A stretch of 6,326 nt of DNA, taken from Spirosoma sp. GTDB lineage: Bacteria; Bacteroidota; Bacteroidia; Cytophagales; Spirosomataceae. The position numbers were made by a program, and so were the translations under genes. Below the pieces are notes generated by a model. It was not told the origin of the DNA, ran no database searches, and saw only the letters and a program-made list of their open reading frames with translations. Shown here in pieces: positions 1-6,326 of the stretch. Numbering within the stretch: position 1 is the first letter of the stretch; every line of letters starts with the position of its first letter. Location of the stretch: assembly GCA_025351545.1 (NCBI GenBank), contig JANXVQ010000829.1:1-6326 (forward strand), given 5' to 3'.

Positions 1-17
1 AGTTTTCTTCACGCGTA

Positions 18-82
18 AAATCAGGTTTTCTATCATTCGATCGGACTGTGGAGTTCTGGTCAAATGATAGAAAATCTGATTT
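18..82. repeat. 20-bp inverted repeat (long hairpin) downstream of the Gfo/Idh/MocA gene
   Basis: Arms at 18-37 and 63-82 are complementary over 20 positions with a single G-T wobble (25 against 75), separated by 25 nt. The structure lies about 50 bp past the stop codon of the minus-strand oxidoreductase gene. Read on the minus strand, the second arm ends in TTTT followed by ACGCG, so it lacks the long U-tract of a classical intrinsic terminator. On the plus strand the arm runs into a short T-rich stretch. It may be a two-way terminator, an mRNA 3'-end stabiliser, or an operator for a gene off the left edge. The repeat itself is directly visible; its function is inference. Confidence 0.5.
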
Positions 83-90
83 CTTCTTGT

Positions 91-123
91 GGTGACTCCT
101 GGATTTTTGTAGCCAGGTTCACC
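91..123 (-). terminator. Hairpin just past the oxidoreductase stop codon
   Basis: GGTGA (91-95) pairs with TCACC (119-123), and CCTGG (98-102) pairs with CCAGG (113-117). That gives a 10-bp stem with a small internal loop (96-97 opposite 118) and a 10-nt terminal loop. It begins six bases after the stop codon of the minus-strand gene ending at 130, the usual place for a transcript end. No U-run follows on the minus strand, so a Rho-independent terminator is only one reading. With the inverted repeat at 18-82 it may form a two-part transcript end. Confidence 0.4.
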
Positions 124-129
124 GAAACC

Positions 130-1413
130 TCAAATCAAATCCCAGCCTTTGCGATAATCCCGCGACAGCAGGGCATTGGCTTCGGAATTATGCCTGAATT
201 TCTCTTTGTGGGCGTTCCATTCCAGGGGCTGGCCGAGCCGGTATGAAATGAGTCCAAGATGCATTGGCATGGTCATCTGCCGGGCGTAGGCTAAATTCGA
301 CTCCGGCTGTTTGCGTGATTTCACCGCGTTAATAAAATTCTGCTGGTGTCCCGGCGAGCGCTCAAGGGTAATAGGAACTTCAGCTATGTCGCTCATTACA
401 ACGCCGTTGATAGTGATTTCACGGGTGTTATAATCGCAGAGCAACGTTCCTTTGTCGCCTTCGAAATACGCACCAATGCCCTTTTTATCGGCACCCGGCA
501 CGTTGGGTGGTGTATTGGTCCAATGTAACGACAGACCATCGAATTCGTAGTCGATGTCTATCCACTTAGGGGCATCACCAATACCTTCGGGTGTTTCACC
601 TTTGGCCTTGATACTTTTCAATCCGGTTGGGTTGATGGCCCACCAAACTACATCGGCAATGTGGCACCAGAAATCCTGAAACACGCCACCCGAATAATCC
701 AGAAAATAGCGATAGTTAAAATGGCAGCGTTCGGGTGTATAAAGGGAAACCGGAGCGGGTCCCTGCCACATATCCCAGTTCAGCGTAGACGGTGGTGTTT
801 GGTAATTGGCGGGACCCAACACGGGTGGGAAGCCCGTTTTCCAGAGCCGTACGGTATGTACCTTACCTATGGCACCAGACTGAATCAGTTCGACAACGCG
901 GTGGTAATTATCGCCCGCGTGAATCTGAGTTCCCAGCTGAAAAATCCGATCATAGCGGTTAACAGCCTTCAGCATTTTCTGGCCTTCCCGAACGCTGTAA
1001 GACAACGGTTTTTCGCCATACACATCTTTCCCCGCCTGAAATGCCATAATCGCAACCTGAGCATGCCAATGGTCGGGTGTGGCGCAGGTGATGGCGTCAA
1101 TGTCTTTACGGTCAAGTAGATATCGAAAGTCGGAATATGTTTTGGCGGTGGTATCAGGTTGTAACGTTTGCAACGTGCTCAACGCTTTGCTCAGATGTGT
1201 TTCATCCAGATCGCACAGGCCAACGACCTCCACTTCAGGGAGTTTTGCAAACCAGTTGAGGTGATTCGTACCCATGCCGTTCAGGCCGATATGGGCCACC
1301 CGTACCCGATCGCTGGGCGCAACTTTCCGTTTTAAACTTGGAAACAGCGCTAAACTAAGGGCAGCCGCACTACTCTGCTTCAGAAAATCCCGGCGATTCG
1401 ATTGGTGTGTCAT
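130..1413 (-). CDS. Tat-exported Gfo/Idh/MocA family oxidoreductase
   Basis: A 427-residue NAD(P)-dependent sugar or cyclitol oxidoreductase of the glucose-fructose oxidoreductase/inositol dehydrogenase family. The N-terminus holds a twin-arginine signal (N-R-R-D-F-L-K at residues 6-12, then an Ala/Leu-rich stretch to about 26), which points to folded export with bound cofactor. The Rossmann domain starts near residue 37, with the glycine-rich turn G-L-N-G-M-G at 43-48. D-L-D at 68-70 follows the second strand. The family E-K-P motif is at 134-136, its Lys being a usual catalytic residue, and the C-terminal domain has D-F-W-C-H at 247-251, a candidate catalytic His. The C-terminus (ANALLSRDYRKGW) resembles that of the second family member in this window, so both belong to the same long subfamily. 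The start at 1413 is fixed by the Tat motif; no Shine-Dalgarno is evident, as usual in Bacteroidota. It lies last in the minus-strand series, 619 bp after the glycosidase. Substrate unknown. Confidence 0.93.
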   Translation of the reverse strand: MTHQSNRRDFLKQSSAAALSLALFPSLKRKVAPSDRVRVAHIGLNGMGTNHLNWFAKLPEVEVVGLCDLDETHLSKALSTLQTLQPDTTAKTYSDFRYLLDRKDIDAITCATPDHWHAQVAIMAFQAGKDVYGEKPLSYSVREGQKMLKAVNRYDRIFQLGTQIHAGDNYHRVVELIQSGAIGKVHTVRLWKTGFPPVLGPANYQTPPSTLNWDMWQGPAPVSLYTPERCHFNYRYFLDYSGGVFQDFWCHIADVVWWAINPTGLKSIKAKGETPEGIGDAPKWIDIDYEFDGLSLHWTNTPPNVPGADKKGIGAYFEGDKGTLLCDYNTREITINGVVMSDIAEVPITLERSPGHQQNFINAVKSRKQPESNLAYARQMTMPMHLGLISYRLGQPLEWNAHKEKFRHNSEANALLSRDYRKGWDLI

Positions 1414-1491
1414 AGCAGAAGAGGAAGAGTAGGTTGACTAACTGGACTTATTCTATACGTCTAATGACAATAATGGGGTTTATCTACTGTA

Positions 1492-2014
1492 ATGAGAGTT
1501 TTAAATGCGCTTGGTTATGACGTATTTAATTCGTTCGAAGTAGTGCCGGAATTTATTTCTGATATCGGCACCAAGAAGGGTGAAAAAGTTGATTACGCCA
1601 TCATGCGAGAAGTAAACGGACAGCCAGAGCCTTGCCTGCTAATTGAATGCAATTGCCAAACAGGTATTTACTGGGCAAATGAATGCTCTGCGACTTGAAT
1701 ACTTTACCGGGCTCGTTAAAAAGTCATTCCAACAAACGTTTTCTGATCAGATTAAGGATCGACTAACGACGGCACTAATCAAAGAACAGGGCGAACCGGT
1801 TGTAATCAACAGTGAGCCGATTGCAGTGCCTAACGAGAAAAAAGAACCTGTCGTAGTCACTACGGCTGAAGAACTGGAAGGATTCTACATCGTTCGGGCA
1901 ATTCTTAGAACAACAGTAGCTATAAGTCATGGCTCACCTGTCGAATTGGAACCCTTTGGTAGTGAGGTCGAAGCTGAGTATTGTGTTCAACACCAGACTG
2001 TTAGTTATTGCTAA
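1492..2014 (+). pseudogene. Decayed HsdR-N-like type I restriction/nuclease-domain gene, in two frames
   Basis: Two overlapping plus-strand frames read as one broken protein. The first (1492-1698) gives A-L-G-Y-D-V-F-N, V-V-P-E-F, G-T-K-K-G-E-K-V-D-Y and L-L-I-E-C, the start of the PD-(D/E)XK nuclease domain of HsdR N-terminal-type proteins common in Bacteroidota. The second (from about 1649 in another frame) gives A-K-Q-V-F-T-G-Q, F-T-G-L-V-K-K-S-F-Q-Q and, near the end, T-A-E-E-L-E-G-F-Y-I-V-R-A-I-L-R-T-T-V-A, which match later parts of the same family as I recall it. The join falls inside the E-x-K motif (E-C-N instead of E-C-K), so roughly 100 or more residues and the catalytic Lys are gone. 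The family's first 30 or so residues and its C-terminal segment are also missing. Family resemblance ends near 1921; 1922-2014 stays open but is unrecognised. In a different frame, I-M-G-F-I at 1470-1484 faintly recalls the upstream M-P-F-I segment. It is unlikely to make an active nuclease. Confidence 0.78.
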
Positions 2015-2032
2015 AGCTTCCCGCTGTTTGGC

Positions 2033-3784
2033 TCAATGGATAATCCTTACCTCTTTCGGGCCACTTATCTCAGACTTTATTTTGCCGTTGGCCAGTTTGG
2101 TGTGCTTCACCTTTAGCAGACCGTAGGGTGTTGGGAAACTACCTTCTGCAAATGTCAAATCGTCCAGATGAGGCTCAATTTTGATGGCTTTGCAACCCGG
2201 CTCCACTACCTGAATGCCTAGTACGTGCTCGGTTAGCCAGGGCGTTGGCCCCGATGCCCAGCCATGCGCCAGACTGTGCCGGAAACCGATGTAACAGTAG
2301 GCACCATAATCGCCGTGAATATCTTTCTTACCTTCCGGCACCAGCTCATCAATGCGTCCTGCATTCGTCATCCAGTCGAGGTTAAAATCCTCCCAGAAAG
2401 TAGTGGCCCCTAAGCTGAGCATGCCGCCCCAAAATTCCCGAATGTTAGCTAATGCACCTTTATAATCACCCGCTTTTGCCTTGGCCTGAAGCATGTAATA
2501 GCCATAAAATGTGGAGAAATTATGAGCCCCGTTTACAGCCAGCACGTCTTTATTGGCTTTTTCGGCGGGTATCAGTCCCGACAATGCCAGCAAAGCCGCG
2601 CCTTGTTTAGAGTCATTGGGATCGGGTACATATTTTCGTAAACGACTTAACGCGTTGTCGCATTTTGCCGCTGTTGTCGGATCGCTCAGTATACGACATA
2701 AATCGGCACCGGCACTCAGCGAAAGCACCATCATCGACTGTAAACCAGCATGAATACCTTTTGTGTTTTCGCTGGAAGGCCAGTCCAGAAAGCGCATTCC
2801 ATCTAGCTTTTCGCTGTTTTTGTCATCGATTTTCTCTATGAGTAAGTTCAGCAAATTGACGAGATAAGCTTTCTGTTGTTTCAGATAAGACAGATTGCCG
2901 TTGTGTAGATACCAGTCGCGCTGGATGAGAATCCACCACATCGAATACGTGCTGATGCCATTCATCCAGCCGGGCAGGGGCGTAATGTCACGAGCTAGAT
3001 CAAGGCTTTTAGGAACGACATCGTTATAGCCAAACACGGCGTTTATTGTCGCCACTTCCGGGTGCATATCGCCCACCCAAACCAGTCGGTCTCGCTTAAT
3101 GCCATCCCATAAATAATCCTGCATGTTGAGGTGAACGGTATAAGCACCCGTTGCCCAAATTTTGTTGAGGAGTTCATCGCTGCTGTGAAAGGAGCCGAGG
3201 TAGGGAATATCACGGAATGTGAAAATGGCCCGTACTTCTTTGAGCAGCAGTTCGGTATCGCCATCGACCAGATCAATTCTGACAAATCGGAAACCTGTGT
3301 TTCCAATCTCCAACTTTCCCAGCCACGGCACTTGCACCGTCATATCCCGCATGGCGTGATCGTTGGTCGCGTTTTGTTTCGGCTCAATATCCGCCATAGC
3401 CTCACTGGCCGATTCGCCAAGTCGTATCCGCACGGTGATGGGTTTACTAACTTTCCATTGACCCGTCACGATCTGGAGTCCACCGTGCAATTCTTTGCCA
3501 AAATCGAGTAACAGGCTGGGCTTCCCCGTGGCGTCACTTTTCAATGAACAAAGATCTTTCCCCGACAGGTCGGCCTGCCCGTTGCCGGGTTTCAACAGGC
3601 GTTCAGCGTTGGTAATTGAGCCGGTACGCCACAGGATTTTTACGGGTGACAGAAACCTGCGAACGGTGGCTTCGCTTTGGGCCGACCGCCTTCGGCTCTG
3701 GTCGAAAATGGGCGGTAGCTGTGCTAAAACCAGCTGGCTGAAGCTAATGCAAACGAGTAGGGCAAGACTGTAAATACGCGTCAT
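2033..3784 (-). CDS. Secreted GH78-like alpha-L-rhamnosidase family glycosidase
   Basis: A 583-residue putative inverting glycosidase of the six-hairpin (alpha/alpha)6 type, probably releasing L-rhamnose or a similar sugar from glycans or plant glycosides in the periplasm or outside. Residues 1-21 form a Sec signal peptide (MTRIYS, then a Leu/Val/Ile core, V-L-A before Q22). Residues about 65-190 look like the beta-sandwich domain preceding GH78 barrels (L-D-F-G-K-E-L-H-G-G). The barrel spans about 197-520 and a short C-terminal beta domain follows. Key region: D227-G-I-K-R-D232-R-L-V-W236-V-G-D239, aligning with D-C-P-Q-R-E-x-L-G-W-x-x-D of characterised GH78 enzymes, so the usual acid Glu is Asp232. 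T-T-F-W-E465 matches the second catalytic Glu. It is shorter than most GH78 enzymes (about 900-1,100 residues) and lacks their extra N-terminal domains. The frame stays open to an ATG at 3853, but that start would lie in a hairpin and put 23 charged residues before the signal peptide, so 3784 is preferred. Exact specificity is uncertain. Confidence 0.88.
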   Translation of the reverse strand: MTRIYSLALLVCISFSQLVLAQLPPIFDQSRRRSAQSEATVRRFLSPVKILWRTGSITNAERLLKPGNGQADLSGKDLCSLKSDATGKPSLLLDFGKELHGGLQIVTGQWKVSKPITVRIRLGESASEAMADIEPKQNATNDHAMRDMTVQVPWLGKLEIGNTGFRFVRIDLVDGDTELLLKEVRAIFTFRDIPYLGSFHSSDELLNKIWATGAYTVHLNMQDYLWDGIKRDRLVWVGDMHPEVATINAVFGYNDVVPKSLDLARDITPLPGWMNGISTYSMWWILIQRDWYLHNGNLSYLKQQKAYLVNLLNLLIEKIDDKNSEKLDGMRFLDWPSSENTKGIHAGLQSMMVLSLSAGADLCRILSDPTTAAKCDNALSRLRKYVPDPNDSKQGAALLALSGLIPAEKANKDVLAVNGAHNFSTFYGYYMLQAKAKAGDYKGALANIREFWGGMLSLGATTFWEDFNLDWMTNAGRIDELVPEGKKDIHGDYGAYCYIGFRHSLAHGWASGPTPWLTEHVLGIQVVEPGCKAIKIEPHLDDLTFAEGSFPTPYGLLKVKHTKLANGKIKSEISGPKEVRIIH

Positions 3785-3799
3785 AAATTCATTTTCTAT

Positions 3800-3831
3800 C
3801 AAATAATTCTCTCGCTGAAGCCTGGCGTCAA
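3800..3831 (-). promoter_or_regulatory. Possible Bacteroidota-type promoter for the glycosidase gene
   Basis: Read on the minus strand, TTG (3831-3829) is followed after 20 nt by AATTATTTG (3808-3800). This resembles the Bacteroidota -33 TTTG/TTG and -7 TAnnTTTG elements with near-normal spacing, although the TA of the -7 box is not matched. Transcription would start within about 10 nt of the preferred ATG at 3784, giving a short leader and excluding the upstream ATG at 3853. Motif evidence only, in a moderately AT-rich gap. Confidence 0.3.
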
Positions 3832-3840
3832 TGGAGAAAT

Positions 3841-3887
3841 CTTTCCTACCCAAAGCCGATACAATCGACCGGTTTTGGGTAGGAGAG
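3841..3887 (-). terminator. Long hairpin between the aldo/keto reductase and glycosidase genes
   Basis: A perfect 11-bp inverted repeat (TCCTACCCAAA at 3844-3854 with TTTGGGTAGGA at 3874-3884) extends outward through a T-G pair to 3841/3887. It extends inward by a G-T wobble and C-C-G/C-G-G pairs to 3858/3870. The result is about 18 pairs with an 11-nt loop. It starts 10 bases after the reductase stop codon, the normal place for a transcript end on the minus strand, and it precedes the glycosidase start at 3784. Only AAAGATTTC follows the stem on that strand, so the U-tract is poor. Attenuation, transcript processing or 3'-end protection within a shared mRNA are alternatives. Confidence 0.55.
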
Positions 3888-3896
3888 CCTAATGAT

Positions 3897-4889
3897 TTAT
3901 ACCAACTCTAATGCCTCCAGTTGCTGATTGATAAAATCAATGTCGTCACGTGATAGCTGAATATCAATAGCTTTGGCATTTTGAACGGCCTGCTCCGCAT
4001 TACGGGCGCCAACCAACGCAATTGTGATGCCGGGGCGGTCGATAGTCCAGCGAATGACTAACTGGCTCAGACTGGCGTTTTTGCTGTCGGCCAACGGCTT
4101 GATTTTTTGCAGAAAGTCGTCGGTTTGCTTAATATTTTCCTCTTTAAAGAACCGGTAACTTGCCCGATGATCACCTTGGGCAAATTGATGACCGGGTTTA
4201 ATTTTGCCGGTTAGCAACCCGCGCCCCATTGGGCTATAGGCCAGAATTGCCTTTTTGTGTTCGAGACAATACGGAACAAGTTCATCCTCAATATCGCGGT
4301 TAATCATGCTGAATGGCACCTGATTCGATGCGAGTTTGAGCACGGTTTCTGCCTGTTTCATCTGGTCGACGTTGTAGTTGCTAACACCAGCCTGACGAAC
4401 TTTACCCTGCTCAATCAACCGCAAGATAGCCTCCATACTTTCGTCAATGGGCGTGGTTACATCGGGCCAGTGCATTTGATACAGGTCAATATAATCTGTT
4501 TTTAACCGCTTCAGGCTGTCTTCGCATTCTTTAATAATGCTGTCCTTACCCGAATATCTGTAAACGTCGATCGAGTTTCCATCGTTGTCCTGGCTTTTAA
4601 ACCCAAAATTACCCTTAGCTAAATCCCAACGCATGCCATACTTGGTCAGGATTTGTACCTTGTCGCGGGGAATATCTTTGATGGCTTCACCAACAATTTC
4701 CTCGCTTGTCCCTTGTCCGTAAATTGGCGCTGTATCGATGGAGGTTACCCCCAAATCATAAGACGCTTTAATTGCGTGGATTGCCCCTTTTCGTTCTGTG
4801 CCACCCCACATCCATCCGCCGGCGGCCCAGGCACCAAATGTAATAACTGAAAGGCTTAAATCAGATTCTCCTAATTTTCTGTATTCCAT
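3897..4889 (-). CDS. Aldo/keto reductase
   Basis: A 330-residue cytosolic (beta/alpha)8-barrel reductase that uses NADPH to interconvert aldehydes or ketones and alcohols. The family tetrad is complete: Asp52 and Tyr57 (I-D-T-A-P-I-Y), Lys83 (L-T-K-Y-G) and His140 (Y-Q-M-H-W). Other family signatures are G-V-S-N-Y-N at 168-173, Y-S-P-M-G-R-G-L-L-T-G-K at 218-229 and the cofactor-binding G-A-R-N-A-E-Q at 294-300. Residues about 89-115, between the Lys and His strands, form a Gly/Asn/Asp-rich loop that may shape the substrate pocket. There is no signal peptide, in contrast with the exported neighbours. The length is normal for the YajO/IolS-like branch of the family. It lies 123 bp after the edge-cut oxidoreductase and 112 bp before the glycosidase, with a hairpin in the latter gap. 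Context suggests a sugar-derived carbonyl or a sugar as substrate, but the sequence does not identify it. Confidence 0.93.
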   Translation of the reverse strand: MEYRKLGESDLSLSVITFGAWAAGGWMWGGTERKGAIHAIKASYDLGVTSIDTAPIYGQGTSEEIVGEAIKDIPRDKVQILTKYGMRWDLAKGNFGFKSQDNDGNSIDVYRYSGKDSIIKECEDSLKRLKTDYIDLYQMHWPDVTTPIDESMEAILRLIEQGKVRQAGVSNYNVDQMKQAETVLKLASNQVPFSMINRDIEDELVPYCLEHKKAILAYSPMGRGLLTGKIKPGHQFAQGDHRASYRFFKEENIKQTDDFLQKIKPLADSKNASLSQLVIRWTIDRPGITIALVGARNAEQAVQNAKAIDIQLSRDDIDFINQQLEALELV

Positions 4890-4921
4890 GTGTTTTCTAA
4901 AAGGCGCTTTCCTGGTAGAAG

Positions 4922-4953
4922 CAAATCGCTGGTTGTTTGGTTAAGGCGGCCAA
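4922..4953 (-). promoter_or_regulatory. Weak promoter candidate upstream of the aldo/keto reductase
   Basis: On the minus strand, TTG (4953-4951) is followed after 20 nt by AGCGATTTG (4930-4922), the same layout as the candidate before the glycosidase gene. The TTTG half of the Bacteroidota -7 box is present and the TA half is absent. The predicted start would leave a leader of roughly 25 nt. The rest of the 123-bp gap holds only a weak stem (GGCTG 4978-4982 with CAGGCC 4991-4996, one bulge) after the preceding stop codon. This is a tentative motif call. Confidence 0.2.
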
Positions 4954-5012
4954 TGTGTTTGGACGTTTGTGTTAGGCGGCTGGGAGCTTTCAGGCCAGAT
5001 TATGCCCTGTTA

Positions 5013-6326
5013 TCAAACGACGGGTAATTTCCAGCCATTATTGTAATGGGCGGCAATCAACGCATTTGCCTGCGTATCATTCTTGAACCCTTTTGCTGCG
5101 GTGTCCCAGTAAACTTTTCGGCCTGTTTTATAGGCAATGTTACCCATGTGAGCGTTAATAGCGGCAATACTACCCGTTTCGATGCCGCATTTAAGCATAC
5201 TCACATCATTGGCTTTAATTGCCTGTACGAAGTTTTTGGTATGCTCGTTCAGGTAGTCGCCGTTACGCGCCTGATCGGGGATGTCGTCAACTTTATACAC
5301 TTTAATGCCATTCTTGGTTTCTGTTTCGGGAAGCAGCGACCAGCCATCCCGGTTCAAAACAAGTGTAGCGTTGTTGCCAATAAAAGCGATGCCTTCCGTT
5401 CGGCCATAGTTGCCGCCGTCGATACCCGTTGCATGTTCCCAAAGCATATTGAAGCCATCGTATTCATAGACAGCCTGCAAGGTGTCGGGCGTTTCCGAAG
5501 CATCATCGGGATAGGCGAGTTTTCCGCCCGAGGCCATCACCGATTTTGGTGCTTTAGCATTCATAGCATACAGAGCGATGTCAATTTCATGAACGCCCCA
5601 GTCTGTCATTAATCCACCGGCATAATCCCAAAACCAACGAAAATTGAAGTGGAATCGGTTCGGATTAAACGGTCGTTTTGGAGCGGGTCCAAGCCACATA
5701 GCATAGTCAACGCCTGCCGGGGGCGCACTGTCGGGCCGGACAGGAACAGGATTCATCCAGCCCTGATAAGCCCAAACTTTTACTAAGCGAATGTTTCCCA
5801 ATTTGCCCGACCGAACGTACTCAATCGCTTTTTCGTAATGTGACCCGCTGCGTTGCCACTGCCCAATCTGTACGATCTTTTTGTATTTCTGCGCAGCGGC
5901 CAGCATCAAATTACATTCTTCAATGCTGTTGGCTAATGGTTTTTCGCAATAAACGTGCTTGCCTGCCGACAACGAATCAATCATGGCCATGCAGTGCCAA
6001 TGATCGGGGGTGCCAATAATTACGGCATCTATATCTTTATTTTCGAGCAGTTTCCGGTAGTCTTTATAAAGTTGAGGCCGGGTATGCTGGATGGCTTCGA
6101 CATCGGCTGCTCGTTTATCCAGAACACTCTGATCCACATCGGCTAAGGCTACACATTGCACATCGCTCTGTAGCAAATGGGAGCGAAGATCTGACCAGCC
6201 CATGCCATTGCAGCCGATTAACCCAATCTGAAGTTTGTCATTAGGCGAAATTCGTTGCCGCTGACTGGCAATGGCTTCCAGACTTGGGAGACTAATAAGG
6301 CCCGCACCCGTGACGGCAAGGGCAGA
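5013..6326 (-). CDS. Gfo/Idh/MocA family oxidoreductase, N-terminus beyond the window
   Basis: A partial NAD(P)-dependent oxidoreductase; 437 residues are visible and the frame is still open at the right edge. The first visible residues (S-A-L-A-V-T-G-A-G-L-I-S-L-P-S-L) look like the hydrophobic part of a Tat or Sec signal, so an R-R motif is probably just outside. The ATG at 6203 is not the start, because it lies inside the cofactor-binding turn G-C-N-G-M-G (visible residues 38-43). D-V-D at 63-65 follows the second strand. E-K-P is at 128-130 with the catalytic-type Lys at 129. D-W-G-V-H at 242-246 supplies a candidate active-site His. T-P-D-H-W-H and the C-terminal A-N-A-L-I-A-A-H-Y-N-N-G-W match the family member at 130-1413, so these are diverged paralogues of one subfamily. 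It is first in the visible minus-strand series, 123 bp before the aldo/keto reductase. Substrate unknown; sugar or glycoside oxidation in the periplasm is the likely role. Confidence 0.92.
   Translation of the reverse strand, partial: SALAVTGAGLISLPSLEAIASQRQRISPNDKLQIGLIGCNGMGWSDLRSHLLQSDVQCVALADVDQSVLDKRAADVEAIQHTRPQLYKDYRKLLENKDIDAVIIGTPDHWHCMAMIDSLSAGKHVYCEKPLANSIEECNLMLAAAQKYKKIVQIGQWQRSGSHYEKAIEYVRSGKLGNIRLVKVWAYQGWMNPVPVRPDSAPPAGVDYAMWLGPAPKRPFNPNRFHFNFRWFWDYAGGLMTDWGVHEIDIALYAMNAKAPKSVMASGGKLAYPDDASETPDTLQAVYEYDGFNMLWEHATGIDGGNYGRTEGIAFIGNNATLVLNRDGWSLLPETETKNGIKVYKVDDIPDQARNGDYLNEHTKNFVQAIKANDVSMLKCGIETGSIAAINAHMGNIAYKTGRKVYWDTAAKGFKNDTQANALIAAHYNNGWKLPVV

Noticed and set aside
661..1119. 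Plus-strand 152-codon open frame opposite the oxidoreductase gene
   Set aside because: It lies fully antisense to a well-supported gene and shows no recognisable protein features.
1929..2126. Plus-strand 65-codon open frame running into the glycosidase 3' end
   Set aside because: It overlaps the glycosidase antisense and has no recognisable features.
3749..3784. Lipoprotein signal in the glycosidase (Leu-Leu-Val-Cys at residues 9-12)
   Set aside because: Val before Cys and the position inside the hydrophobic core do not fit a lipobox; V-L-A before Q22 fits signal peptidase I better.
3791..3801. ATTTTCTATCA in the glycosidase leader, also found in the arms of the 18-82 inverted repeat
   Set aside because: An 11-base AT-rich match in a 6.3-kb window can be chance, and there is no further flanking similarity.
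3785..3853. In-frame ATG at 3853 giving a glycosidase 23 residues longer
   Set aside because: The extension is charged, would bury the signal peptide, and its ATG lies within the stem of the hairpin at 3841-3887.
5046..5612. Plus-strand 188-codon open frame opposite the right-hand oxidoreductase
   Set aside because: Antisense shadow of a conserved coding region; the composition is Cys/Phe/Ile-rich without domain motifs.
6201..6203. ATG at 6203 as the start of the right-hand oxidoreductase
   Set aside because: It falls inside the Rossmann glycine motif, and the frame continues with sensible family sequence and a signal-like stretch to the edge.

Overview
The window looks like Bacteroidota chromosome, most likely a Cytophagales soil or plant-associated bacterium of the Spirosoma/Dyadobacter type. 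This is inferred from the protein flavour: Tat-signal Gfo/Idh/MocA oxidoreductases of the 'RRDFLK' type, a secreted GH78-like rhamnosidase, no clear Shine-Dalgarno sequences, and an HsdR-N-like remnant typical of that phylum. No marker gene proves the genus.

All four intact or edge-cut genes lie on the minus strand. In transcription order they are: a Gfo/Idh/MocA oxidoreductase cut by the right edge (5013-6326); an aldo/keto reductase (3897-4889); a secreted GH78-type alpha-L-rhamnosidase-like glycosidase (2033-3784); and a second, complete Tat-signal Gfo/Idh/MocA oxidoreductase (130-1413). The gaps are 123, 112 and 619 bp. The first two are short enough for co-transcription. However, a strong hairpin sits between the reductase and the glycosidase, and possible promoters lie before each of them.

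The 619-bp gap holds the only plus-strand coding material: a decayed gene (1492 to about 1921) for an HsdR-N-like PD-(D/E)XK restriction-type protein. It has lost its N-terminus, its middle and its C-terminus, and it changes frame at the internal junction. Position 1-129, downstream of the last oxidoreductase, carries two inverted repeats.

Taken together this reads as a small carbohydrate-processing neighbourhood. An exported glycosidase would release a deoxysugar or related sugar, two exported NAD(P)-fold oxidoreductases could oxidise or epimerise sugars or glycosides, and a cytosolic NADPH reductase could act on a carbonyl product. The substrate cannot be fixed from sequence, and no transporter, regulator, SusC/D pair, DUF1080 hydrolase or sugar-phosphate isomerase is visible. 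I see no tRNA, rRNA, CRISPR array, insertion sequence or unmistakably new system. The points most worth a second look are the Asp in place of the usual Glu at the glycosidase's acid position, the eroded nuclease gene, and the long hairpin at 3841-3887.
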